Shown piece by piece: positions 26,070 through 36,432 of a DNA stretch of 64,000 bases. Under the pieces are notes generated by a model that made no database searches, was not told where the DNA came from, and worked only from the letters and a program-made list of their open reading frames with translations. The position numbers and the translations under genes are program-made. The stretch's first letter is position 1; each line of letters starts with the position of its first letter. The stretch is from Streptomyces albus subsp. albus (GTDB lineage Bacteria > Actinomycetota > Actinomycetes > Streptomycetales > Streptomycetaceae): the NCBI RefSeq assembly GCF_000719865.1, contig NZ_JOID01000024.1, forward strand, positions 22,936 to 86,935, written 5' to 3'.

Positions 26070-26737
26070 GTGGTTCCCGGCGCTACACGAAGGACCTTCT
26101 GACGGTTGCGGCGGAATCCTGCTCGGACATCGGCGAAGTGATTGTTTTCGTCGGCGCAAAGCCATACGACGGCCTCGAACGGCACCTGTTCCGCCGCTTC
26201 GCCCACTTCGGGATCGATGTATCCCATATGCGCCGCCGTCCCGGCCCGGCCGAGCAGGCACCGGGCAAGGACATTCTGCGGCAGGCCATTCAGAATTCCG
26301 TCTCCATCGCTGGTGCGCTGCGGTTGCTGAGCATCCCGGATCACGAGCGGACGCGCCGACGTCTTCGCCGGTGGGCGGCGGAAGCCGGGATCAGCACATC
26401 GCACTTCCTTGGACAGGCCCATCAGCGCGGCCGACCCGGTCCCGTGCCGAAGAGGAAGCCGGAAGAGATCTTGGTCAAGCGCAGTGGAGGGCACCGGACC
26501 AAGACGGCTCTGCTGAGGCGGGCCCTGCTGGCCATTGGCGTGGCCGAGCAATGCGCGGAGTGCGGAACCGAAGCCCGGTGGCAGGGGAAGCCGATGACGC
26601 TGGAGATCGACCACATCAACGGCGACCGGACCGATGACCGTCCGGGCAATCTGCGGCTGCTCTGCCCCAACTGCCATGCGGTGACGAGCACATGGTGCCG
26701 TGGATCCCGAGCCCGAGCCGACACCGCAGGGTTGTGA
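26066..26737 (+). CDS. HNH endonuclease-type protein, paralogue (gene 2 of 2)
   Basis: A 223-residue paralogue of the preceding protein with the same plan. Two HTH-like modules end in FGIDVSHM (48-54) and AGISTSHF (108-114). A basic linker and an HNH zinc-finger domain follow (CAEC 163-166, LEIDHINGDRTDD, NLRLLCPNCHAVT). Outside the nuclease core the two proteins are clearly diverged, so the duplication is old. The GTG at 26066 overlaps the upstream stop by four bases. tRNA-Leu begins 54 bp downstream. The pair might act as a heteromer; this is inference. Confidence 0.8.
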   Translation: MSGSRRYTKDLLTVAAESCSDIGEVIVFVGAKPYDGLERHLFRRFAHFGIDVSHMRRRPGPAEQAPGKDILRQAIQNSVSIAGALRLLSIPDHERTRRRLRRWAAEAGISTSHFLGQAHQRGRPGPVPKRKPEEILVKRSGGHRTKTALLRRALLAIGVAEQCAECGTEARWQGKPMTLEIDHINGDRTDDRPGNLRLLCPNCHAVTSTWCRGSRARADTAGL

Positions 26738-26791
26738 CGGTCTTGCCACCATGACCGGGCAGGCCGTGAACCGCTACGATGGTCATGGTCG

Positions 26792-26876
26792 GCGGCCGTG
26801 GCTAAATTGGTTAGAAGCGCAGCGTTTAGGTCGCTGTGGGAGAAATCCCATGTGGGTTCGAGTCCCACCGGCCGCA
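26792..26876 (+). tRNA. tRNA-Leu (anticodon TAG)
   Basis: An 85-nt class II tRNA. The acceptor stem GCGGCCG/CGGCCGC is perfect, the D stem is GCT/AGC, the anticodon stem CAGCG/CGCTG encloses loop TTTAGGT with anticodon TAG (26827-26829), the long variable arm is TGGGA-GAAA-TCCCA, and the T stem is GTGGG/CCCAC around TTCGAGT. The discriminator is A and no CCA is encoded. Confidence 0.97.
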
Positions 26877-26881
26877 CCGGA

Positions 26882-26929
26882 GATGCCGGGTACGTCACCT
26901 TGGGTCGTCAGGTGGCCGTACCCGGCATC
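26882..26929. terminator. strong hairpin between tRNA-Leu and rdgB
   Basis: A perfect 13-bp stem GATGCCGGGTACG (26882-26894) / CGTACCCGGCATC (26917-26929), with an inner CACCT/AGGTG stem. It starts six bases after the tRNA and lies 16 bases beyond the convergent rdgB stop, so it may serve both directions. Confidence 0.75.
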
Positions 26930-26944
26930 ACTGTCCGAGCAGGC

Positions 26945-27556
26945 TCAGCCCAGCAGTTCGCGTACCAGGGGGGCCAGGGCGCGGAAGGCCTTGCCGCGGT
27001 GGCTGATGGCGTTCTTCTGCTCCGGGGTGAGTTCGGCGCAGGTGCGGGTCTCCCCGTCCGGCTGGAGGACGGGGTCGTAGCCGAAGCCGCCGGTGCCGAC
27101 GGGGGTGTGGCGGAGGGTTCCGGTGAGGCGGCCCTCGACGACGCGTTCGGTGCCGTCGGGCAGGGCCAGGGCCGCCGCGCAGGCGAAGTGGGCGCCGCGG
27201 TGTTCGTCGGCGATGTCGGCGAGTTGGGCCAGCAGGAGGTCGAGGTTGGCCTTGTCGTCGCCGTGCCGGCCGGCCCAGCGGGCGGAGAAGATGCCCGGGG
27301 CGCCGCCGAGGACGTCGACGCAGAGGCCGGAGTCGTCGGCGACCGCGGGGTGTCCGGTGGCGCGGGCGAGGGTGTGGGCCTTGAGGAGGGCGTTCTCGGC
27401 GAAGGTGACGCCGGTCTCCTTGACGTCCGGGATCTCCGGGTAGGCGTCGGCGCCGACGAGTTCGATGGCTTCGGGGCCGAGGCCCGCGTCGGCCAGGATG
27501 GCGCGCAGTTCGGTCACTTTATGGGTGTTGCGGGTGGCGAGGATCAGGCGCTTCAT
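26945..27556 (-). CDS. rdgB: non-canonical purine NTP pyrophosphatase (RdgB/HAM1)
   Basis: A 203-residue enzyme that hydrolyses dITP, ITP and XTP to monophosphates, keeping deaminated purines out of DNA and RNA. Motifs are complete: LATRNTHKVTELR at the N-terminus, TFAENALLKA with the metal-binding Glu, AVADDSGLCVDVLGGAPGIF with the catalytic Asp pair, TGGFGYDPV and ISHRGKA. The size is standard. It is followed by a lipoprotein gene and then rph on the same strand; rdgB and rph are close neighbours in many actinobacteria. Confidence 0.96.
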   Translation of the reverse strand: MKRLILATRNTHKVTELRAILADAGLGPEAIELVGADAYPEIPDVKETGVTFAENALLKAHTLARATGHPAVADDSGLCVDVLGGAPGIFSARWAGRHGDDKANLDLLLAQLADIADEHRGAHFACAAALALPDGTERVVEGRLTGTLRHTPVGTGGFGYDPVLQPDGETRTCAELTPEQKNAISHRGKAFRALAPLVRELLG

Positions 27557-27643
27557 GGACGGCGATTATTCCGCCCCGCGCCCCCGCCGGTCCGGGCGGG
27601 CGCGGTATCGGTCGCCGTGGCGCGCCGGGTGGGTCGCTTCGCC

Positions 27644-27709
27644 GGTGGCCCCGGCCGCACCGGCGGTGGCCGGGGCCCGTGCGGCGGGTGGCCCCGGCCG
27701 CACCGGCGG
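27644..27709. repeat. 23-bp direct repeat between rdgB and the lipoprotein gene
   Basis: The same 23 bases occur at 27644-27666 and 27687-27709, 43 bp apart, in a GC-rich noncoding gap. The copies begin GGTGGCCCCGGCC and end CACCGGCGG. Confidence 0.65.
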
Positions 27710-27742
27710 GTGGTTCGGCCGGTGCGGGCGGGGTGGGTCCGG

Positions 27743-28135
27743 TCAGCCCGGGGAGCAGACCTCGGTGATCTCGCCGGCGGCGTCCGTGATGGGGGTGAGG
27801 TCCGGTGTGCGGTTGTCGTTGACCGCGTCGCGGGCTTCCTTGACCGCCGTGTCGAGCTTGTCGACGGCCTTGCCCAGGTCGGCGTCGCCGGTCTCCTTGC
27901 CGAGGGTGTCGAGGTTCCGTTCGATGCGGTCGAGGGCGTCGATGGACTCGGCCGGGTTCTCGGCGGCGTCGGTGGCGGCTCGCTGCAGGTCGGAGACGGC
28001 CTCGGTGATCGTGGCGGCGGTCCGGGCGCAGTCGAAGGCTTTCTCGACGGCACCGCATCCCGTGAGGAGCGGCACGGCGAGCGCCGCGGCGGCGAGAGCG
28101 GTGACGGCGGTGGTGGTGCGGCGGCGCGGTGCCAT
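27743..28135 (-). CDS. small lipoprotein
   Basis: A 130-residue protein with a lipoprotein signal (TAVTALAAAALAVPLLTGCG, Cys at the lipobox). A helical, acidic domain follows with two Cys (FDCART and the terminal EVCSPG). Heptad-like spacing in LDRIERNLDTLGKETGDADL suggests a coiled coil or helical hairpin. The ATG at 28135 has GGGAGG about eleven bases upstream. It sits between rph and rdgB; no function is known. Confidence 0.78.
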   Translation of the reverse strand: MAPRRRTTTAVTALAAAALAVPLLTGCGAVEKAFDCARTAATITEAVSDLQRAATDAAENPAESIDALDRIERNLDTLGKETGDADLGKAVDKLDTAVKEARDAVNDNRTPDLTPITDAAGEITEVCSPG

Positions 28136-28525
28136 GGACGGCGGTCCTCCCCTGGTGCGGGTGGGCGGACGGGTGGCCCGTACGCCCGTACGTACCCGTA
28201 TTAACGCACGCCGGGGCGCCGGAGTTGCCCCCGCTGCCGTCATCGGACCGGATCCGGCCAAGGGGCGGCCGGGGCGGTGGCCGGTTCGCGCCCCGGCGGC
28301 CCGGGTCGTCCGACTCCGCGCCGGCCGGGCAGGGTTCGGACGGACGCGGTCCGGCGCCGGGCGCGCTGCTCGGCTCCGGCTCCCCTCGGTGCGGGACCGG
28401 GGCAGGGCCCTCACCCTTCGGGGCCGGGACCACGCGCGGGCGGGGGCGGCCGGCCCGTTCGGGCCGGGCCCGGCGGGCGCCGCGCGCCCTCCGCGCCCCG
28501 GCCCGGTCGGACCACTGAGACCCTG
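28136..28525. other. gene-less stretch between the lipoprotein gene and rph
   Basis: 390 bp without a convincing gene. Near 28185-28205 there are several CGTAC units and the AT-rich TTAATAC (on the - strand), which may belong to the lipoprotein promoter. The remainder is GC-rich and featureless. Confidence 0.4.
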
Positions 28526-29272
<747 letters not shown>

Positions 29273-29514
29273 GCCCCGACCCTATCGGCTGTCCGGGAGG
29301 CGCCGTTCCGGTTCGGCGGCATGCGGGGCGGGGCGGGTGCGGGTCCGGGGGACGGGCGGACTCGGGGCACGGGCCGGGGCCGGGGACCGGGGCGGGCCGC
29401 GAACGGAGCCGACGGTCCGCGAAAACCACCGAGGGCTCCGGCCGGCGCGGGGAGGCGGCGGACAGCGGAACCCTCGGGAGTGCTGGGGACGGGCCGCGGC
29501 CCGTCCGGTGGCCG

Positions 29515-29748
29515 TTACATCATGTCCTCGATCTCGGCGGCGATCGGGTCGGCGTCGGTGCCGATGACGACCTGGACGGCGCTGCCCATCTTGACGACGC
29601 CGTGGGCGCCGGCGGCCTTGAGCGCGGCCTCGTCGACGAGGGAGGGGTCGGCCACCTCGGTGCGGAGGCGGGTGATGCAGCCCTCGACCTCCTCGATGTT
29701 GTCGAGCCCGCCGAGCCCGGCGACGATCTTCTCAGCCTTGCTGGCCAT
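29515..29748 (-). CDS. nagF: PTS GlcNAc/glucose-family EIIB component
   Basis: A 77-residue free-standing EIIB domain. The phosphorylated Cys24 is in VEGCITRLRTEV, followed by VKMGSAVQVVIGTDADPIAAEI, typical of the glucose/N-acetylglucosamine family. It receives phosphate from EIIA and passes it to sugar moved by the EIIC proteins encoded next door. The ATG at 29748 has AGGAG six bases upstream; a longer frame adds an unsupported leader. In S. coelicolor the same arrangement (nagF, nagE1, nagE2) takes up GlcNAc. It is divergent from nagE1 with a dre site in between. Confidence 0.92.
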   Translation of the reverse strand: MASKAEKIVAGLGGLDNIEEVEGCITRLRTEVADPSLVDEAALKAAGAHGVVKMGSAVQVVIGTDADPIAAEIEDMM

Positions 29749-29936
29749 GTCCACTCCTGGTGTTCTCGGCACGCTTGTCTCAGCACGCTCGTCCGGCACT
29801 GCGGCGACCTGCCGACCGCTTCCTCACGCTAACCCACGTTTGGCCCACCTTCGCGGGCATGTGTCCGCCATCTGGCGAAGGATGGCGCTCACCGGTGCCG
29901 CACCCGGCGGTGCGGCGGAGTCGGACGCACCCGGCG

Positions 29937-29952
29937 ACTGGTCTACACCAGT
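29937..29952. promoter_or_regulatory. DasR-type dre site between nagF and nagE1
   Basis: ACTGGTCTACACCAGT matches the published dre consensus (A-C/G-TGGTCTAGACCA-C/G-T) at 15 of 16 positions and is nearly a perfect palindrome. It lies 89 bp before nagE1 and about 190 bp before nagF. DasR, a GntR-family repressor released by glucosamine-6-phosphate, is the expected binder. Confidence 0.85.
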
Positions 29953-30040
29953 ATGCCGCGCCTGCCAACCCCCGGGAAGCGGGCGGTACGAACCGGGCGC
30001 GGGAAGCGGGCGGCGCGAAGTGAGCGGATCGGAGAACCGG

Positions 30041-31312
30041 ATGAGTTCGGAGGCCACCACCGCCGGCAGGCGGCCGCACAAGTCCTGGACGTCCGTGCTC
30101 TTCCAGGGACTGCAGAAGATCGGGCGGAGTCTCCAGCTGCCCATCGCCGTCCTGCCCGCGGCCGGTCTGCTGGTCAGCCTGGGCAATCTGATCGAGGCCT
30201 ACGGCGAGGGCGACTTCTGGGCGAAGACCGCCAAGGTGCTGCTGACGGGCGGCACGGCCATCCTGGACGGGGGGTTCGGGCTGCCGCTGCTGTTCTGCAT
30301 CGGGGTGGCGATCGGCTTCGCGCGGAAGGCCGACGGCTCCACCGCGCTGGCCGCCGTCGTCGGCTTCCTCGTCTACCACAACGTCCTGACGGCCTTCCCC
30401 GTCGAGGGGTCGGTCACCGAGGCGCTGCCGGACGGGGAGCCGCAGAACCCGGGGGTGCTCGGCGGCATCCTCATCGGCCTGCTCACCGCCGTGATGTGGC
30501 AGCGTTACCACCGCACCAAGCTGGTCGACTGGCTCGGCTTCTTCAACGGCCGCCGGCTGGTGCCCATCATCATGGCGTTCCTCTGCACGGTGCTGGGCGT
30601 GGGGTTCGGGCTGCTGTGGGAGCCGGTGGGCGACGGGCTGACGTGGGTCGCCAAGCAGTTGATCGACATGGGCGAGTGGGGCGCCGGGATCTTCGGGGTC
30701 GCCAACCGGCTGCTGATCCCGATCGGTATGCATCAGTTCCTGAACACCTTCTTCTGGTTCCAGGCCGGGGAGTTCGAGGGCGCGGAGGGGGAGACGGTGC
30801 AGGGCGATCTGACCCGCTACTTCGCCGGGGACCCGGACGCCGGGCAGTTCATGTCCGGCTTCTTCCCGATCATGATGTTCGGTCTGCCGGCCGCCGCGCT
30901 GGCCATCGCGCACTGTGCCCGTCCGGAGCACCGCAAGGCGGTCACGGGCATGATGCTCTCGGTCGGCCTGACCTCGTTCGTCACGGGGGTGACCGAACCG
31001 ATCGAGTTCTCCTTCCTGTTCGTCGCGCCGGTGCTGTACGGCATCCACGCGCTGCTGACGGGGATCTCGATGGCGGTCACCTGGGCGCTGGGGGTGCACG
31101 CCGGCTTCAGCTTCTCGGCGGGGCTGATCGACTACATCGTCAACTGGCATCTGGCGACCAAACCCTGGCTGATCATTCCGATCGGGCTGTGTTTCGCGGT
31201 GGTCTACTACGTGGTCTTCCGGTTCGCCATCACGAAGTTCGACCTGGCCACTCCGGGCCGGGAGCCGGAGGACGTGGAGCAGGAGACGGAGAAGGGGGCC
31301 ACGGCCCCCTGA
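30041..31312 (+). CDS. nagE1: PTS N-acetylglucosamine EIIC permease, copy 1
   Basis: A 423-residue membrane permease containing only the EIIC domain of the glucose/GlcNAc family. It has IGRSLQLPIAVLPAAGLLVS, LPLLFCIGVAIGFARKADGS, NRLLIPIGMHQFLNTFFWF and the sugar-site motif VTEPIEFSF. It works with the separate EIIB encoded divergently. The ATG at 30041 follows GGAGAACCGG. The downstream gene encodes a close paralogue, so this is a tandem duplication; in S. coelicolor nagE2 is the main GlcNAc transporter. Regulation by DasR through the dre site is expected. Confidence 0.93.
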   Translation: MSSEATTAGRRPHKSWTSVLFQGLQKIGRSLQLPIAVLPAAGLLVSLGNLIEAYGEGDFWAKTAKVLLTGGTAILDGGFGLPLLFCIGVAIGFARKADGSTALAAVVGFLVYHNVLTAFPVEGSVTEALPDGEPQNPGVLGGILIGLLTAVMWQRYHRTKLVDWLGFFNGRRLVPIIMAFLCTVLGVGFGLLWEPVGDGLTWVAKQLIDMGEWGAGIFGVANRLLIPIGMHQFLNTFFWFQAGEFEGAEGETVQGDLTRYFAGDPDAGQFMSGFFPIMMFGLPAAALAIAHCARPEHRKAVTGMMLSVGLTSFVTGVTEPIEFSFLFVAPVLYGIHALLTGISMAVTWALGVHAGFSFSAGLIDYIVNWHLATKPWLIIPIGLCFAVVYYVVFRFAITKFDLATPGREPEDVEQETEKGATAP

Positions 31313-31427
31313 ACCGCCGGCCCGGCCCCGGCCGCACGCCGCCCTCTCAGCCCTCTCCGCGACCTCTCAGCGACCTCCTTCACCAACTCCTTTCCGACAG
31401 CGTCCCGTTGCCCCACCGAACGCCCCG

Positions 31428-31457
31428 AGCCCCGGTTCCGCCGCTGGAACCGGGGCT
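31428..31457 (+). terminator. hairpin after nagE1
   Basis: A perfect 12-bp stem AGCCCCGGTTCC / GGAACCGGGGCT with a six-base loop, 115 bp after the nagE1 stop and before the nagE2 promoter. It should separate the two transcripts. Confidence 0.75.
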
Positions 31458-31529
31458 TCCGTGGGTATGCACAGTTGTGATGGCGAAGCTTTGGCCGGAG
31501 GCTTCCTCAGTGTTCCGGAGCGTGGTACA

Positions 31530-31559
31530 AGAGGTCTAAACCACTTGGTGTAGACCGCG
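31530..31559. promoter_or_regulatory. two adjoining dre-like sites upstream of nagE2
   Basis: AGAGGTCTAAACCACT (31530-31545) matches 14 of 16 dre consensus positions. A second, weaker site beginning at 31544 contains TTGGTGTAGACC. The pair lies about 60-90 bp before the nagE2 start and should give DasR control of nagE2 independent of nagE1. Confidence 0.75.
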
Positions 31560-31618
31560 CGGCGTGGTGTCCCGACGGGCCGGGGTCCCGGGTCCGCATC
31601 CGCTCCGGAAGGAACCCG

Positions 31619-32866
<1,248 letters not shown>

Positions 32867-32895
32867 CCGGCCGGAGAGACGGACGGACGGGAGCG

Positions 32896-32940
32896 ACGGC
32901 GGAGGCCGTGCCGGAAACCCCCCGGCACGGCCTCCGCCGT
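32896..32940 (+). terminator. perfect 19-bp hairpin after nagE2
   Basis: Bases 32896-32914 (starting ACGGCGGAGG) pair without mismatch with 32922-32940 around a seven-base loop AAACCCC. It begins 30 bp after the nagE2 stop. Confidence 0.85.
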
Positions 32941-32997
32941 TTCCGCGCTGCCCGCGCCGCCCGCGCCGCCCGCGGCGCCGCAGTGCCGGCGGAACGG

Positions 32998-33066
32998 TTC
33001 GGCGGGAGGGGAAACGGGATCCGGGTGGGACCATGGAACCCGGATCCCGTTACCGCTCCCGCCGAA
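32998..33066. terminator. two-tier hairpin between nagE2 and the metallo-hydrolase gene
   Basis: The outer stem TTCGGCGGGAG (32998-33008) / CTCCCGCCGAA (33056-33066) encloses a perfect inner 14-bp stem AACGGGATCCGGGT (33013-33026) / ACCCGGATCCCGTT (33038-33051). It lies between convergent genes and may terminate both, mainly the - strand metallo-hydrolase gene ending at 33089. Confidence 0.75.
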
Positions 33067-33088
33067 CGTTCAGGCGTTACCGCCGCGG

Positions 33089-33841
33089 CTACAGCTCGTA
33101 GACGGCGCCCGGGCGGGCGAGTTCGACAGGGCCGTCGAAGACCTCGCGCGCGTCCCGGAGATTCACGGAGGCGTCCGTCCACGGCGGGATGTGGGTGAGC
33201 ACCAGCCGCCCCACCCGGGCGCGCTGCGCCTGCTCCCCCGCCTCCCGGCCGTTGAGGTGCAGCTCCGGCAGGTCCTCCTTGCCGTGCGTGAAGGACGCCT
33301 CGCACAGGAAGAGGTCCGCGCCCTCGGCGAGGCCCTCCAGCGCCCCGCAGGGGCCGGTGTCGCCGCTGTACGTCAGCACCCGGCCGCCGTGCTCGATGCG
33401 GAAGCCGTAGGCCTCCACGGGGTGGCTCACCTCGTCCGTGTGGACGGTGAAGGGGCCGATCTCGAAGGTGCCTGGCTTCAGCGTGCGGAAGTCGAAGACC
33501 TCGCTCATGGACTTTTCGGACGGCACGTCGTCATAGGCGGCGGCGAGCCGCTGCTCCGTGCCCTCGGGCCCGTAGACCGGGATCGAGGCGGGCCGGCCGC
33601 CCTCGTACCGGTAGTAGCGGGCCACGAAGTAGCCGCACATGTCGATGCAGTGGTCGGCGTGGAGGTGGCTCAGTATCACGGCGTCGAGGTCGTAGAGACC
33701 GCAGTGGCGCTGCAGCTCGCCCAGGGCGCCGTTGCCCATGTCGAGGAGCAGCCGGAAGCCGTCGGCTTCGACGAGGTAGCTCGAACAGGCCGAGTCCGCG
33801 GACGGAAACGACCCGGAGCAGCCGACGACGGTGAGCTTCAT
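33089..33841 (-). CDS. MBL-fold metallo-hydrolase
   Basis: A 250-residue cytoplasmic beta-lactamase-fold hydrolase. The metal motif HLHADH is at residues 59-64, with further ligands in GDTGPC and in the C-terminal THIPPW. The N-terminus MKLTVVGCSGSFPSADSACS is typical of the RNase Z-like/CapP phosphodiesterase branch of actinobacterial metallo-hydrolases. The substrate is unknown. The ATG at 33841 is well supported by family alignment; the open frame upstream is unrelated. In S. coelicolor I remember the same gene next to nagE2. Confidence 0.9.
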   Translation of the reverse strand: MKLTVVGCSGSFPSADSACSSYLVEADGFRLLLDMGNGALGELQRHCGLYDLDAVILSHLHADHCIDMCGYFVARYYRYEGGRPASIPVYGPEGTEQRLAAAYDDVPSEKSMSEVFDFRTLKPGTFEIGPFTVHTDEVSHPVEAYGFRIEHGGRVLTYSGDTGPCGALEGLAEGADLFLCEASFTHGKEDLPELHLNGREAGEQAQRARVGRLVLTHIPPWTDASVNLRDAREVFDGPVELARPGAVYEL

Positions 33842-34115
33842 GAAGCGGGAACCTCCGAGTGCTTCAGTCCCCCGGCTGGTCTTGGGCGCGGGGGAGGATC
33901 CGGGGGCCGTACGGTTTGTCGAGCGTAAGGCGCGAAAGGGCTGGTCGCCCCTCCGTGGAGGGCTGTTGTGGGGGAACTCACCCGCCGCTTCACCGGTACG
34001 GGGGTGGCACCGGCGGGGGGTTCGGTTCCCCGGTGGCGGGCCGGCGCCCTGTTCGAGGGCCCGGCGCGGTCGGTGTGTGCGGCCTGAGGGCGGCCGGTTC
34101 GGGAAAGGTGTGGTC

Positions 34116-34667
34116 ATGGACACATGGATGTGGGCGGCGCTGGCCGTGGTGGTGGTGCTGGCGCTGGTGGCGTCGGTCGTGGACGGCTGGGGGCGGGGTG
34201 CGCCGCCGGACCGGGCCCGCCGGCGGCCCGGGGGGCGGCTCCGGCCGCCGGGGCGTGCCGGGGAGCGGCCGCGTCCGGGGCCCCGGGGCCGTACGCGGCC
34301 GCGTCCCGCCGTGCGCCCGGGGAAGCGGCCGGCCGGGCGGCCCGCCGGGGCGGTGCCGGCGCCGCGGGCGCGGGAGATCTGGTGGGCGGACGTCCCGTTC
34401 GAGGACGGGCCGGGGTCGAAGGACCGGCCCTGTTTGGTGCTGTCGGTGCGCGGGGGCTCGGCCCGGGTCGTCAAGATCACCAGCCGGGACCAGGGTGCGC
34501 GGCCGGGGGTCGTGGAGTTGCCGCCGGGCTCGGTGGGTGACCGGGCGGGCAGGACGAGCTATCTGACGACGGACGAGCTGCGGGACGTGCCGCTGGCGGA
34601 GTTCCGGCGCCGGGTCGGCGAGGTGGACCGCTCGGTGTGGAGTCGGGTCCGGCACCTGGCTCGCTGA
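34116..34667 (+). CDS. membrane-anchored PemK/MazF-like protein
   Basis: A 183-residue protein. Residues 1 to about 24 form one membrane helix (MWAALAVVVVLALVASVV), followed by about 60 Arg/Pro/Gly-rich residues. The PemK/MazF-type beta-barrel has REIWWADVPFEDG, DRPCLVLS, VVKITSRDQ and YLTTDELRDVPLAEF. Classical MazF toxins are soluble ribonucleases paired with an antitoxin; no antitoxin gene lies upstream and the membrane anchor is unusual, so it may not be a toxin. The ATG at 34116 has AAAGG nine bases upstream. Confidence 0.82.
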   Translation: MDTWMWAALAVVVVLALVASVVDGWGRGAPPDRARRRPGGRLRPPGRAGERPRPGPRGRTRPRPAVRPGKRPAGRPAGAVPAPRAREIWWADVPFEDGPGSKDRPCLVLSVRGGSARVVKITSRDQGARPGVVELPPGSVGDRAGRTSYLTTDELRDVPLAEFRRRVGEVDRSVWSRVRHLAR

Positions 34668-34700
34668 CGCGCGGCCGGTCTCCCGCGCGGGTGGCGGGGG

Positions 34701-34787
34701 ACCGGCCGTGCGCCATCGGACCGGCCGGGCGCCATCGGACCGGCCGTGCGCCATCGGACCGGCCGTGCGCCATCGGACCGGCCGGGC
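34701..34787. repeat. four 19-bp tandem repeats plus partial copy
   Basis: The unit ACCGGCCGTGCGCCATCGG is repeated at 34701, 34720, 34739 and 34758, with one T-to-G change in the second unit, and ends with a partial fifth copy. It lies between the convergent PemK-like and cysM genes. Each unit can pair with its neighbour through GGCC/CCGG, so it may also help stop transcription. Confidence 0.85.
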
Positions 34788-34834
34788 CGGTCCGTGGCGG
34801 GCGGCGCCACGGGCCGGGCCCGGGGGCCGGTGGT

Positions 34835-36117
<1,283 letters not shown>

Positions 36118-36179
36118 GGGCAGGGTGCTCCTGTCGGGGAGGGGTCGGGATGCGCGCGGGGCGGGACAAGGGCGGGGCG

Positions 36180-36209
36180 GGTCCCCGGGCCGGTTCGCGG
36201 ACGGGGACC
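36180..36209 (-). promoter_or_regulatory. inverted repeat between leader peptide and cysO
   Basis: GGTCCCCG (36180-36187) and CGGGGACC (36202-36209) are exact inverted repeats with a 14-base loop. They lie 33 bp after the leader-peptide stop and before cysO, where an attenuator hairpin would sit. The role is inferred. Confidence 0.4.
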
Positions 36210-36241
36210 GTGCCGGGGCGTGTTCGTGGGGCCCCGGAGGC

Positions 36242-36343
36242 TCAGCGGGGACAGATCGCGCTGGCGAGGCGGCACAGATCGACGTGCAGCCGCGCCACGA
36301 GCAGCGGGCCCGGGGTCTTGTCGCTCACGCCGTGGACAACCAT
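36242..36343 (-). CDS. putative cysteine-responsive leader peptide
   Basis: A 33-residue peptide ending VARLHVDLCRLASAICPR. The R-x-H-V-D-L-x-R-x-x-S-A-I-C motif is that of short actinobacterial leader peptides found upstream of sulfur-assimilation genes. Cys codons at positions 24 (TGC) and 31 (TGT) could make ribosome progress depend on charged tRNA-Cys. A TACGAT hexamer (36350-36355) ends six bases before the ATG, suggesting a leaderless transcript. It lies between mec and cysO, on their strand, and should control cysO-cysM by attenuation. Confidence 0.78.
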   Translation of the reverse strand: MVVHGVSDKTPGPLLVARLHVDLCRLASAICPR

Positions 36344-36349
36344 GAGGGC

Positions 36350-36355
36350 ATCGTA
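36350..36355 (-). promoter_or_regulatory. -10 element of the leader-peptide promoter
   Basis: TACGAT on the - strand lies six bases before the leader-peptide ATG, the distance expected when transcription begins at the start codon. No clear -35 hexamer is visible. Confidence 0.4.
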
Positions 36356-36432
36356 TCGATTCCCCGTCCGAGTGCCGGATACGCGTCTCGCAGCGTGGAC
36401 GGTGCGCTGGACACCGGAGCCGCCGGTGTCGG

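Noticed and set aside
26792..26876. tRNA-Leu as an attachment site for an integrated element
   Set aside because: No integrase gene and no second copy of the tRNA 3' end is visible on either side; the neighbours rdgB and rph are core genes.
34701..34787. CRISPR-like array
   Set aside because: Units of 19 bp are directly joined with no unique spacers and no cas genes are near, so it is a plain tandem repeat.
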